The position numbers and the translations under genes were made by a program. From Allosphingosinicella deserti (lineage in GTDB: Bacteria; Pseudomonadota; Alphaproteobacteria; Sphingomonadales; Sphingomonadaceae): a stretch of 64,000 nucleotides of DNA. Below, piece after piece: positions 1 to 8,230 of the stretch. The notes under the pieces are model-generated. The model was not told where the DNA came from. It did no database searches and saw only the letters and a list, made by a program, of their open reading frames with translations. Within the stretch, counting starts at the first letter, position 1. Every line of letters begins with the position of its first letter. The stretch lies in assembly GCF_003012735.1 (NCBI RefSeq), contig NZ_PXYI01000003.1, positions 620,001-684,000 on the forward strand, given 5' to 3'.

Positions 1-2
1 AC

Positions 3-1787
3 GAGTTGGTCAACACCGTTGCCCGATTGACCGCGGTCGAGAAGAAGCGCCCGCTCAGCAAGGCGGAAGCGGCGGAGAAAGCGCGCGCCGAAACGATCAT
101 CGAGGAAATCGGCAAGAGCGAGCGCAACAACAACAAGGCGGTCGAAGTCTGCGACCCCCTGTTCGTCGCGACGCGGACCCTGCTCAACGAACAGGCGATG
201 CTGGTTCCCGAACTGCGCTCGCACAAGAACGGACGACTGCTCTTCGATCAACCAAGCCATGCCGACGCGCAAAGCGGCCAGACCAAGGGCTCCTCCGGCG
301 GCGAAAGCCCGTATTCCGACGACGCCGACATCACCCTCGTCGGACTGAGCATCGGCCTCCTGATGCTCGAGGCGGCCGAAGCGCCGCCGGTCCGGATCGT
401 GCCGCAGGCCACCACCCGGACCGGCGCCACGGTTGCTGCCGGCACCAAGGGCAACGGATCGACCCTTTATCCCGACACGAGGCACCCCAATGCGCGGACG
501 TTCACGCGCGAATTCTTCCGCGCCTTGGGCGAAGCGCGCAGCTACTTCCCGTTAGCCGAAAAGGTGCTCACCATCCTTGCCATAGAAGGCGATCCCGACG
601 GCCGCCGTGGCGCCGACCCGCAATGCGGTGCGGAGGAGTTTGCCCGGGTGATGAGAGGCCTTGCCGACGCCAACGTCTCGGACGAGGAGCCGCAGCTCCG
701 CCGAAAGGTGAACGAGGCGCTCGATCGGGTCCAGAATGTCGGCGGCGACGATGAGATCGGCGACAGCATCATCGATCTCCCCGATCTGGAGGAGATCGTC
801 GACGAGAACATCATCGCAGAGAATGTGCGGGCGATGGGGCCAATGATCGTCTCGGCGATGTTCGACGAGCTGAAGGTGTTCCAGGTCGTCGACCGGATCG
901 TCGAGCAGTTCCAGCAGGGCATGCTGCCGATCGGCCCGGGGCGCGCCGGCAAGGCGCTGTACCGTTACTGGCGCGAGGCCCCGAACCGGATGAGCGAGCA
1001 GGAACGGCGCAACTTCGCTTCGATTACGCTGGGAATCCCCGGCGGCAATCCCAACGGGATGATCAACAGCGAGTTCAACGATCTGTGGCTGCGCTTCGTC
1101 TCGTCGGTCTCGTCCTTCATCCGCCAGAACGAGGTCGACACCCTACTACGCTCGGCGACGCCGAGCCCGATCAGCCATCAGCAGGTGCGCAAGGCGGCGC
1201 GCGATCTCGCCGCCAATCTTTCCCTGCACGGCTACGGAATGGCCCATTTCGCGGCACGCGAAGTGCAGTCACAGATAAAATTCATGATCGATTTGCTCCA
1301 GGATCCGGAGATCCGCGGATCCTATGGGGCCCGCGACATGTGGCAGGTGGTCGATCAGGTCGCCACCTACGAGCTTGGCGGCGCCAAGACGAGCTCGCGC
1401 TATCGCACCCTGGCGACCTGCGGCACGATCATCACCGCGTGGCTGGCCAACAACGTCGCCCGGATCAACCGGACGACCGGCCCGCTGATCGACATCGATC
1501 AGGTGCGTAACCCCGACGTCGCCGAAAACCACAAGGCCACCCGCAACCCGACCGATTACGATCTGGTCAATGCCTGTGAACTCTGGCTTGCCGACACCGC
1601 CACCAGCGATACGCGGGTCGAGGAAATGGCACAGCCAAGAGAGGCTCCGCAGATGACCTCCAAGCCGATCCCGATCCCGGCACTCGCCCGCGACATGCTC
1701 GACGGCATCGGCGACATCGGGTTCGGCCTCGGCGGCGAGTCCCGATCGGCGTTCGCTCGGAACGGTGCCAAGGCGGGGGCCTATTGA
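3..1787 (+). CDS. Unknown protein A, 5'-partial; first visible gene of a six-gene operon
   Basis: I do not recognise a family. The frame is open to the left edge. A TTG at 6 could be a start, but the gene more likely begins outside the window. About 593 residues are visible. The N-terminal 60 residues are charged and helical-looking. The middle, around residues 225-300, is acidic. Residues about 314-505 are clearly related to protein A' (5515-6486): both have a WR-x2-SE-x-ER-N segment, an A-A/G-R-x-L-x-ANL segment, a GARDMWQVVD / AARDLWGVVD segment and a GPL-(I/V)-x-I end. No signal peptide or clear membrane span is visible. The next gene starts 39 bases downstream behind a good ribosome-binding site, so the two are probably co-transcribed. 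The function is unknown; a structural subunit of an intracellular complex is only an inference from the paralogue pattern. Confidence 0.8.
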   Translation, partial: ELVNTVARLTAVEKKRPLSKAEAAEKARAETIIEEIGKSERNNNKAVEVCDPLFVATRTLLNEQAMLVPELRSHKNGRLLFDQPSHADAQSGQTKGSSGGESPYSDDADITLVGLSIGLLMLEAAEAPPVRIVPQATTRTGATVAAGTKGNGSTLYPDTRHPNARTFTREFFRALGEARSYFPLAEKVLTILAIEGDPDGRRGADPQCGAEEFARVMRGLADANVSDEEPQLRRKVNEALDRVQNVGGDDEIGDSIIDLPDLEEIVDENIIAENVRAMGPMIVSAMFDELKVFQVVDRIVEQFQQGMLPIGPGRAGKALYRYWREAPNRMSEQERRNFASITLGIPGGNPNGMINSEFNDLWLRFVSSVSSFIRQNEVDTLLRSATPSPISHQQVRKAARDLAANLSLHGYGMAHFAAREVQSQIKFMIDLLQDPEIRGSYGARDMWQVVDQVATYELGGAKTSSRYRTLATCGTIITAWLANNVARINRTTGPLIDIDQVRNPDVAENHKATRNPTDYDLVNACELWLADTATSDTRVEEMAQPREAPQMTSKPIPIPALARDMLDGIGDIGFGLGGESRSAFARNGAKAGAY

Positions 1788-1826
1788 ACCGGCGTCCGTC
1801 CCCTCCAGCTTTTCAGGAGAAACCCA

Positions 1827-2876
1827 ATGCGGTTTCAGACACAGAGTGAGCCAATGGTGGCGCGGGTCGAGCGGCGGCTGCGGTCGGCAGCCCAGTCGCT
1901 CGGTACCGCCGATCCGTTCGCACCGTCGCGCGACCTGTTCATGCGCACCTTCCAATATCCGGCCGATGATCCGCGCTATCGCAACAATGCGCTGATGCCG
2001 ATGGCGGCGCCGTTCGAACCGAGCTTCTCGGAGACCCAGCCGAACAACCTTCGCTTCACCATCGAACCGCTGCCCCCGGAGGCGGGATCGATCGATCGGC
2101 GCGATGCCTCGACCCACGAGATGCGGCGCCTGATCGGGAATTTTCTCGGCAATGGTCCGCTCCACTGGTTCGACCGAGCAAGCGAGCCGTTCCGCGGCTT
2201 CGCCAGCGGCGGCAATCTCGATTACGGCGCCTTCTTCGGTTCGAGCTTCGACCGAAACGGCCTTTATGCGTCCAAAGTCTATTACGAGCTGCCCGGCGGC
2301 GCGGGGCGGATCGACAATCTGCCGGTCGGCCTGCACCGCATCGTGATGCCCGCTCTGCAGCTGGTTCCCGGTCTGAAGCCGTTGTTCACCACCCTGTCCG
2401 CGCAGCGCGACATGGGTGGCCAGCGCCTCACCTTCGCGTGCACCGAAGCGCTGAAGCTCGCCGATCTTCAGCCGGTTCTCGATGTCCTCGGTCTGGGCCA
2501 TCGCCTGCCTGGCATCATGCAGCTGATCGGGCTTGTGCTCGGCGGGCGCTTCGAGCTTCCCGAACATGGCGCCTTGCTCGCCTTCGGAGACACGCCTCAC
2601 GGCCCCGATTTCGAGATCTACGTGCTCCTCTCCGCCATCCCCGACGTCCCGCCGAGCTTCCTCAGCCTGCTCACCATGGGCCTCGCCGAGCGCCCGCGCG
2701 GGCTCGCCGCGCTGGAGCGTTGGATGAGCGCGTTCACGCCCGAAGACGCACACTGGCCGGGACGCTTCTCGATCGTAAGTCTCAGGACCGATGCCCACTC
2801 GCCGCCGCGGGTAAGTCTGTATCTGCGCCCGATCGAGTTCGAGCTTCCGCCGGAGGCCGTCGCCAGGGCCGCCTGA
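1827..2876 (+). CDS. Unknown protein B; weak resemblance to an ABBA-type alpha-beta barrel
   Basis: The product is 349 residues and of unrecognised family. The ATG follows AGGAGA at 1815-1820, which fixes the start. The protein has no signal peptide or membrane span. The C-terminal two thirds alternate predicted strands and helices. There is a strand with KVYYEL near residue 150, an RLTFACTE strand, a long amphipathic helix around PPSFLSLL, and a final strand pair ending in RVSLYLRP. The spacing of K-x-Y and x-L-Y-x-x-P strands reminds me of DMATS/ABBA prenyltransferase folds. This is a fold guess, not a functional call. B is the only singleton in the operon, the other five members being duplicated or triplicated, so it could be the enzyme or adaptor of the set. 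Spacing to the next gene is 39 bases. Confidence 0.75.
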   Translation: MRFQTQSEPMVARVERRLRSAAQSLGTADPFAPSRDLFMRTFQYPADDPRYRNNALMPMAAPFEPSFSETQPNNLRFTIEPLPPEAGSIDRRDASTHEMRRLIGNFLGNGPLHWFDRASEPFRGFASGGNLDYGAFFGSSFDRNGLYASKVYYELPGGAGRIDNLPVGLHRIVMPALQLVPGLKPLFTTLSAQRDMGGQRLTFACTEALKLADLQPVLDVLGLGHRLPGIMQLIGLVLGGRFELPEHGALLAFGDTPHGPDFEIYVLLSAIPDVPPSFLSLLTMGLAERPRGLAALERWMSAFTPEDAHWPGRFSIVSLRTDAHSPPRVSLYLRPIEFELPPEAVARAA

Positions 2877-2915
2877 ACCGCGCCGATGCCAACCTCGAGC
2901 CGAAGGGCCTCAAAC

Positions 2916-4235
2916 ATGTACCCCGCAGCACCCATCCGTCAGCCGCCCGCAAGCTCCTTGCCGCCGCAGCCGGCGCCGGAGGTCCGGCAGAGCGTCGCCA
3001 ACCTCCTCACCCAGTCGGAGGCGTTTCGCAGAATGTCGCCGGCCGACCAGCAGGACATCGCGCGCAACACCGCGTTGATCGCCGACTACCTCGCCCGTCC
3101 GGAGGGAATCGAAGGCAATCGCATCCCCGGTGGCCTCGGCACGCCTGCGCAGAGCCTGGCCGACAAATCGGCGAGCGAGGCGAGTTGGGGCGAACGCCGG
3201 GATGCAGTCGACGCGATCGGCGACGCCGGCTTCAAGGCCAATGCCGCGCGCGAGGGGGCCAAGGTCGCCGGCGAGCTGCTCAACCAGGTCAAGTTCCCGA
3301 CCTTCGTCTCCGGCCTGATCCAGGGGGTGTTTCAATCGATCACCGACAGCTCGATCCAGCAGATGGAGGCCTATCAAAAGATGGTGGCGGCGGTGGCGAC
3401 GTCGCTCAAGCAGTTCATGGACGACAACGTTTCCGAGAACCAGGGCCGCGACCATATGGTCGAGCAATTCCCCGATTTGTTCGAGATCGGCTTCGACGAC
3501 ATGTCGGACGAGCCGGGGCCGCGCCTGCAACTGCGCGAGGGTGTCGACGAGTCGGAGGCGCTGAAGAAGGTCAACAACAAGCTCGAATTCGCCGACGGGC
3601 AGATCAAGAGCCTCGATCTCAGCGATGCCAATGCCGAGCGCGCGATCATCGAGCAGGCGCGGATGCAGCTGGCCCGACAGCGCCAGCAGCTGATGGCGAG
3701 CATTGTCCTGATGGGCATCAACCGGATCGTCGTCACCGACGGCAAGATCAGCGCCAAGATCATCTACGACGTCAAGGCGCAGGACAGCTATGCGATGCGC
3801 CGCAGCGCCAGCGCCGTCGATCTCGCCCGCGACAAATATGGCAATGTCCAAACCACCTATGCCGGCGAGGGCAAATATGATTCCGGCGCCGACGTGACCT
3901 CGAGCCGCAGCAAGGACAGCCGCGATTACGATGCGAGCTATTACGCGAAGGGCGAGTACAAGTACGAGAACAAGCCGATCATCACGGCCCAGACCGCGGC
4001 GTCCGAGGCCTCCAATGCGGCGATGCAAACCAAAATCCAGCTGTCCGGCGCCGTCGATGTGAATTTCAAGAGCGACTATCTGCCGCTCGAGAAGATGGCG
4101 ACCCCGCAGATGATCGCTGCGATCCAGGGCAATGCGACGCCGGCCGATCCCAATGTCGTGCCGAGTGCGAGAACCGCGCCAAGCGCGCCTGCCGCGGCGC
4201 CGGCAACCACGCCCGCCCCTGCTCCAGCGGCTTGA
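2916..4235 (+). CDS. Unknown protein C1, first of three paralogues
   Basis: The product is 439 residues from the ATG at 2916, preceded by GAAGG at 2902-2906. An upstream in-frame ATG at 2886 lacks a ribosome-binding site. C1, C2 and C3 share three blocks. Block 1 is FPTFVSGLIQGVFQSITDSS at about residue 127, followed by QQMEAY. Block 2 is RQQLMASIVLMGINRIVV at about 256, preceded in C1 and C2 by LSDANAE. Block 3 is NFKSDYLPLEKMATPQM at about 383. The N-terminus of all three is a short Pro-rich stretch followed by a helical PEVRQS-type segment. The C-terminus is Ala/Pro-rich. No signal peptide or catalytic motif is seen. The family is unknown to me; repeated homologous subunits suggest a hetero-oligomeric assembly. 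Confidence 0.78.
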   Translation: MYPAAPIRQPPASSLPPQPAPEVRQSVANLLTQSEAFRRMSPADQQDIARNTALIADYLARPEGIEGNRIPGGLGTPAQSLADKSASEASWGERRDAVDAIGDAGFKANAAREGAKVAGELLNQVKFPTFVSGLIQGVFQSITDSSIQQMEAYQKMVAAVATSLKQFMDDNVSENQGRDHMVEQFPDLFEIGFDDMSDEPGPRLQLREGVDESEALKKVNNKLEFADGQIKSLDLSDANAERAIIEQARMQLARQRQQLMASIVLMGINRIVVTDGKISAKIIYDVKAQDSYAMRRSASAVDLARDKYGNVQTTYAGEGKYDSGADVTSSRSKDSRDYDASYYAKGEYKYENKPIITAQTAASEASNAAMQTKIQLSGAVDVNFKSDYLPLEKMATPQMIAAIQGNATPADPNVVPSARTAPSAPAAAPATTPAPAPAA

Positions 4236-4248
4236 GGGAAGACTCGAC

Positions 4249-5511
4249 ATGGCCTCCCTGCATCAATCTGCCCGCGCCAATCCGCCGCCGACGACCAGCG
4301 CCGAAGCGCTGGATGCAACCCGGCCGGAGGTACGCCGGCTGCTCACTGCGATCCCCGCCTTCCTCGGCTTGCCCGACGACGAGCGGAAGCGGATCGCTGC
4401 CGACACCGTCCACGTCTTGTCCTACATGGCCGATCCCGGCGGCGTGCAGGCGGAAATTGCCGAGCGTGAGGCCAAAGGCGATCTGCCGCGCTCCGGCGCT
4501 CTCGCTGCGGCGCCTGCCGCGCGGGCGCTGGACGAAAGCGCGACGGAGGCGACCAAGCGGCAACTCTCCAAGAGCCCGGGCTTCGCCGGCAAGGATTTCC
4601 AGGCGGGTGCGGTCCGCCAGGGGGTCGAGCAATTCGGCGAGATGGTCCAGAAGGTCGACTTTCCCAAGTTCGTTGGCGGCCTGATCAAGAACGTCTTTCA
4701 GGCGATCGTCGAAAGCTCGATCGAGCAGATGCGCGCGTACGGCGAGTTGATCGCCAATGTCGCCAAGACCACCGACCAGTTCATGCGCGACAATATCGGC
4801 GAAGCGGCCGGGCGCGTTTACCTGGCCGACGCCTATCCCGACGTGCTCTCCGTCGACATCGGCGCCACGTCGGACAGCTTTGCCGAGGGCGACGGCGCGG
4901 AGCAGCCGCCGCCACGGCTGCAGGCGACCGGCGACGACGCTGCGGTGCGGCTCGCCGAGATCAGCCGCGAAATGAACGTCAATCCGCCGGTCACCGACCT
5001 CAGTGACGCCAATGCCGAACTCCGCCTGGTCACGGCGGCGCGCCTGCAGATGGCGAAATCGCGCCAGCAACTGCTCTCGTCGATGGTGATGCTCGGCATC
5101 AACCGGATCGTGGTCACCGACGGTTCGATCACCGCCAAAGTCGTCTTCGACATGCGCGCAAGTGACAAGGCCAAGCGTCACTACACCGCGTCGATGCACG
5201 ACCGGGAGTCGCAAAAGTATAAGGAGAAGCTCAACGCCGAATATGGCAGCTGGTACACGCCCTACAGCGCCTCCGCCTCGTTCGAGGGCGAACAGGAACA
5301 TGTCGCCACCGTCGGCTCCGCGGTCGACGAGAACAGCGAGTCCAAGGCCGAGGTCAAAGCCAAGCTGTCGGGCGAAGTGCGCGTCAATTTCAAGAGCGAC
5401 TATCTGCCGATGGAAAAGATGGCGACGCCGCAGATGATGTCGGTGATCCAGGGCAACAGCACGCCGTACAATCCGAACACGCCGCCGCCCGCCGCCGCTG
5501 GGGCGGGCTGA
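4249..5511 (+). CDS. Unknown protein C2, second of three paralogues
   Basis: The product is 420 residues. The chosen ATG at 4249 lies behind GAGGGAAG and 13 bases after the C1 stop; the frame extends upstream into C1 but without a better start. It is the closest relative of C1: FPKFVGGLIKNVFQAIVESS at about residue 138, LSDANAE near 253, RQQLLSSMVMLGINRIVV at about 272, and NFKSDYLPMEKMATPQM at about 380. The following VIQGNSTP matches AIQGNATP in C1. The segment between blocks 2 and 3 differs most and is rich in Tyr, Lys and Glu. It has no signal peptide and no recognisable domain. Near-identical core blocks with divergent linkers fit subunits that pack alike but present different surfaces; that is inference. 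Confidence 0.78.
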   Translation: MASLHQSARANPPPTTSAEALDATRPEVRRLLTAIPAFLGLPDDERKRIAADTVHVLSYMADPGGVQAEIAEREAKGDLPRSGALAAAPAARALDESATEATKRQLSKSPGFAGKDFQAGAVRQGVEQFGEMVQKVDFPKFVGGLIKNVFQAIVESSIEQMRAYGELIANVAKTTDQFMRDNIGEAAGRVYLADAYPDVLSVDIGATSDSFAEGDGAEQPPPRLQATGDDAAVRLAEISREMNVNPPVTDLSDANAELRLVTAARLQMAKSRQQLLSSMVMLGINRIVVTDGSITAKVVFDMRASDKAKRHYTASMHDRESQKYKEKLNAEYGSWYTPYSASASFEGEQEHVATVGSAVDENSESKAEVKAKLSGEVRVNFKSDYLPMEKMATPQMMSVIQGNSTPYNPNTPPPAAAGAG

Positions 5512-5514
5512 CCG

Positions 5515-6486
5515 ATGGGCGGGGCCCTCATCGCGCCGGTCGCGGACGCACTCGTCGCTTCCGCGCTCGGGCTCGGCGCGCAACTGGTTGCTGAGGCCAC
5601 GGTCCCCGGACTCGCCTTCGCGCTCGACGAGCTCGGCGACATCGACATTCCCGATCCGGTCGCCGCCCGCATCGACAAGGCCCAGCTGCGCGCGCTCGCC
5701 ACCCTGTATCTCGCTGCGGATCTCGAGCCCGCGGGGATCATTCCTGCCGTCGAGACTCTGGCCGCACTGGCCGCGACGGGCGCGCTCCAGGTCGATCTCG
5801 GCGCCGCCGAGAGCCTGGTTGCCTCCTGGTGGCGCGCCCGCAACGACCGTATTTCCGAGGTCGAGCGCAACGCCTTCTTCTCGCGCCTGTTCGGCACCTC
5901 CTCGGGCCCGGTCGCGGCCGACGCGGACCGTAATTTCCAGTTCGAGGACGGCATGCTGGAGCTGTGCGAGTCGCTCTACAAATTGGACGAGCTGGGTTCA
6001 GACGATCCTTATGGAGGCCTCGCGCAACAGGCACGCGTTCGCGCCGGCGCGCGTGCGCTGATCGCGAACCTCGGCGAGGCAAGCAGCGGCAGCACCGCTT
6101 TCATCGCTCAGGAAGTGGTCGCGACCCTGAAGGATGCCTTTGCAATCGTCGGTCACGCGAGCCTTCGCGGCGCCTTTGCGGCGCGCGACCTTTGGGGCGT
6201 GGTCGACGGCATCGCCCGCATCGCGCACAAGAGCTTCAGGCGCGCCGCACCCTATATCCGGCGCGGCAAGGCCGGCATGATCGTGATCTCCTGGCTCGCC
6301 GAGGTTTCGGAGCAGATTGGCGAATCCGGTCCTTTGGTCGAGATCGGCCATCCGGTGGTCGGCTCGGCAATCGACTGGATCGAAGCAACGCTCGACATCG
6401 GGGAGGCGCAGAGCAGCGCCCCGGCCGCTCCGCGTGCGCGCGGACCTGCCCCCGCAGCTTCGCCCTGGTCGGCCCTGGGCGCCTGA
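5515..6486 (+). CDS. Unknown protein A', paralogue of the C-terminal half of protein A
   Basis: The product is 323 residues. The ATG lies 3 bases after the C2 stop. Residues about 97-275 align by eye with residues about 314-505 of protein A. Shared points are WRARNDRISEVERNAF against WREAPNRMSEQERRNF, an ANL segment, AARDLWGVVDGIA against GARDMWQVVDQVA, an ISWLAEVSEQ-like segment against ITAWLANNVA, and GPLVEIG against GPLIDID. The N-terminal 95 residues are acidic and Ala/Leu-rich, with a mildly hydrophobic start (ALIAPVADALVASALGLG) that is not a typical signal peptide. A' lacks the N-terminal half of A. No known domain is recognised. Its stop is one base from the C3 start, which implies translational coupling. 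Confidence 0.78.
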   Translation: MGGALIAPVADALVASALGLGAQLVAEATVPGLAFALDELGDIDIPDPVAARIDKAQLRALATLYLAADLEPAGIIPAVETLAALAATGALQVDLGAAESLVASWWRARNDRISEVERNAFFSRLFGTSSGPVAADADRNFQFEDGMLELCESLYKLDELGSDDPYGGLAQQARVRAGARALIANLGEASSGSTAFIAQEVVATLKDAFAIVGHASLRGAFAARDLWGVVDGIARIAHKSFRRAAPYIRRGKAGMIVISWLAEVSEQIGESGPLVEIGHPVVGSAIDWIEATLDIGEAQSSAPAAPRARGPAPAASPWSALGA

Positions 6487-6487
6487 C

Positions 6488-8047
6488 ATGGCCACGGCGG
6501 CGCCTCTTCCGCCTCCTCGCCCGAGGCGCGCGGCGGCGTCCGCCGTGCGGGACGAGGTGCGGCACGGCGTCCGATCGCTGCTCGCCGCGCAACAGGGCTT
6601 CAGCGCGCTCGATCCCGAGACCCGGCGCGATCTCGCCGGCTCGCTGGTCAAGATCGGCTCGGCCGCACTCGCCAACGATGAGTTAGCTCGCAGGCCGGTG
6701 CCACGGCGCCCGATGGGGACGGCGCTCAACGCAGGTTCCGAATTCTCCGGAGTCGCCACCGATCGCGTCGCCGGCACCACCCAGGCTGTGCTCAACGCCG
6801 TTTCCTTCCCGCGCTTCGTGACCGAGCTGATTACCGGCGTGTTCAAGGCGATGAACGACTCCAACCAGCAGCAGATGACCGCGTTCGTCGATCTGATCCG
6901 CAACGTCGCCCAGACGACCGAAGGCTTTGCCGATGCGAATGTCGGCATTGCCGGCGCCCGCGCCTGGATCGCTGAACGCTTCCCGACCGCTTACGCGATC
7001 GAAGGAGCCGAAGACGAGGAGCCAGAGGATCTCTCCGGGCTCGATCCCGAGGAACGGCGGCAGCGTCAGGCCGAGATCCAGGCCGAGCGCGACGCCGCGA
7101 CCCGCCTCGTCCTCCGTCCCGGGGCGAGCCCGCCGAGCGAAGCGGCGTTGCGTGCGGCGTTCGAGCTTCCGGAGGAAGAGAGCATCTCCGGCGGCAATCC
7201 CGAGGCGCTGGTGCCGCTCGCCCGCCAGGTGATGGCGCGCGGCCGCCAGCAGCTCCTCGCCACCATGATCCAGATGGGTTTGCAGAGGATCGTCATCGAG
7301 AGCGGCCGGCTGAACGCCTCGATGCGGTTCCACATCGATGCGAGCAGCGCTGCCGCGCAGGATCGCGGCTCGCAATTCGACATGCGCAACACCACCGAAG
7401 TGGGAGTCAACGGCAAGGTCGGCATCTGGGGCGCCGAGGCCAAGATGCAGAACACGATCGGCTATGTCAGTACCGATCGCGTCCAGACCAACGAGGAGAT
7501 GAACACTTCGGTCGATCTCGACAGCGCCGTCGAGCTGATCTTCCGCACCGATTACGTCGCACTTGATCGCCTCGCGGGCGGGCCCGCCCAGGAGCGGATC
7601 CGAGTCAATTCCCTCAATCCGGAGGCGGAAGCGGCCCGTGCGAGCCAGGAACGCACCGCTGCCGCGGCGGCGCGCCGTGCCGATCGCATCGCCCGCTCCG
7701 GCGACCTCAACACGGCCCTCCGCACCCCGCCTGCACCGCCTGCAATGGCGCCGCTCCCGGCGCGATCTGGCGGCGCGGGGTCGGGCACCGGCACCGGGAC
7801 GGGCACGACGGACACGAGCAGCCCTGGGGCAGGGGGCACCACGGGCGCAGGCGCAGGCACAGGTACAGCGGGATCGGGGACCGGCGCGGGCAGTACGGGT
7901 TCTGGAGCGGGCGCCGGCACGGGGAACACGGGGACGGGCACCGGGGGCGCTTCGACCGGTACGGGCGCCGCGGGAAGCGGGGCCGGGGGAGCCCCGACAG
8001 GGACGGGAGCCGGTGCGGCCACGGGGGGCGCCCCGGTGCGGCCCTAG
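6488..8047 (+). CDS. Unknown protein C3, third paralogue, with a long Gly/Thr/Ala tail
   Basis: The product is 519 residues from the ATG at 6488, one base after the A' stop; the longer open frame upstream lies inside A'. The shared blocks are FPRFVTELITGVFKAMNDSN at about residue 107, RQQLLATMIQMGLQRIVI at about 253, and IFRTDYVALDRLAGGPA at about 351. C3 is the most divergent of the three and lacks the LSDANAE motif. It has an extra charged segment around residues 175-205 rich in Glu, Arg and Gln. From about residue 428 to the end the protein is a low-complexity tail of Gly, Thr, Ala and Ser ending in APVRP. Such a tail could be a flexible linker, an assembly sequence or an extracellular spacer. 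The function is unknown. Confidence 0.76.
   Translation: MATAAPLPPPRPRRAAASAVRDEVRHGVRSLLAAQQGFSALDPETRRDLAGSLVKIGSAALANDELARRPVPRRPMGTALNAGSEFSGVATDRVAGTTQAVLNAVSFPRFVTELITGVFKAMNDSNQQQMTAFVDLIRNVAQTTEGFADANVGIAGARAWIAERFPTAYAIEGAEDEEPEDLSGLDPEERRQRQAEIQAERDAATRLVLRPGASPPSEAALRAAFELPEEESISGGNPEALVPLARQVMARGRQQLLATMIQMGLQRIVIESGRLNASMRFHIDASSAAAQDRGSQFDMRNTTEVGVNGKVGIWGAEAKMQNTIGYVSTDRVQTNEEMNTSVDLDSAVELIFRTDYVALDRLAGGPAQERIRVNSLNPEAEAARASQERTAAAAARRADRIARSGDLNTALRTPPAPPAMAPLPARSGGAGSGTGTGTGTTDTSSPGAGGTTGAGAGTGTAGSGTGAGSTGSGAGAGTGNTGTGTGGASTGTGAAGSGAGGAPTGTGAGAATGGAPVRP
7770..8041 (+). repeat. Low-complexity coding repeat (Gly-Thr/Ser/Ala-rich tail of C3)
   Basis: About 90 codons consist almost only of GGN, ACN, GCN and AGC/TCG, giving imperfect GTG, GAG and GSG peptide repeats. 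It is in frame with C3 and ends at its stop, so it is coding rather than a CRISPR or satellite. No regular unit length is visible, which suggests replication slippage or selection for a flexible peptide. Confidence 0.8.
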
Positions 8048-8230
8048 CCCAAGCCTCTTCGCCGCGGCGCACGGAAGGAGGCGGGACCGTCGCGCAGTGT
8101 TGCGGTTCGAATGCAGACTTAAGTCTGGCGTCACCAGGCCGGGAGCAGCGTGCTACACGGTCGATCGCAACTCGATCGCGGCGCGGGCATTCTGGTGTCG
8201 GCCCTACCAGCGCGGACCAGGGGAGGAAAT

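Noticed and set aside
1269-2798. Long minus-strand open frame of 509 codons in the unknown operon
   Set aside because: It is antisense to A and B, has no ribosome-binding site and an Arg/Gly/Ala-biased composition typical of GC-rich shadow frames; the plus-strand frames have better starts and paralogues.
2910-5583. Long minus-strand open frames (446 and 505 codons) opposite C1 and C2
   Set aside because: They run exactly opposite to the paralogous C genes and look alike only because the plus-strand genes are similar; no start signals.
7770-8041. Possible CRISPR or tandem satellite in the GC-rich repeats
   Set aside because: There are no unique spacers and no fixed repeat length; the sequence is an in-frame Gly/Thr/Ala tail of C3.
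3-8047. Interpretation of the unknown operon as a prophage or contractile injection system
   Set aside because: I find no sheath, tube, baseplate, spike or terminase-like sequence in the window, so this cannot be supported; it would need the region left of the window.
6683-8134. 483-codon minus-strand frame opposite C3
   Set aside because: Antisense to C3, with Arg/Ala/Gly repeats mirroring the GC-rich tail; no ribosome-binding site.
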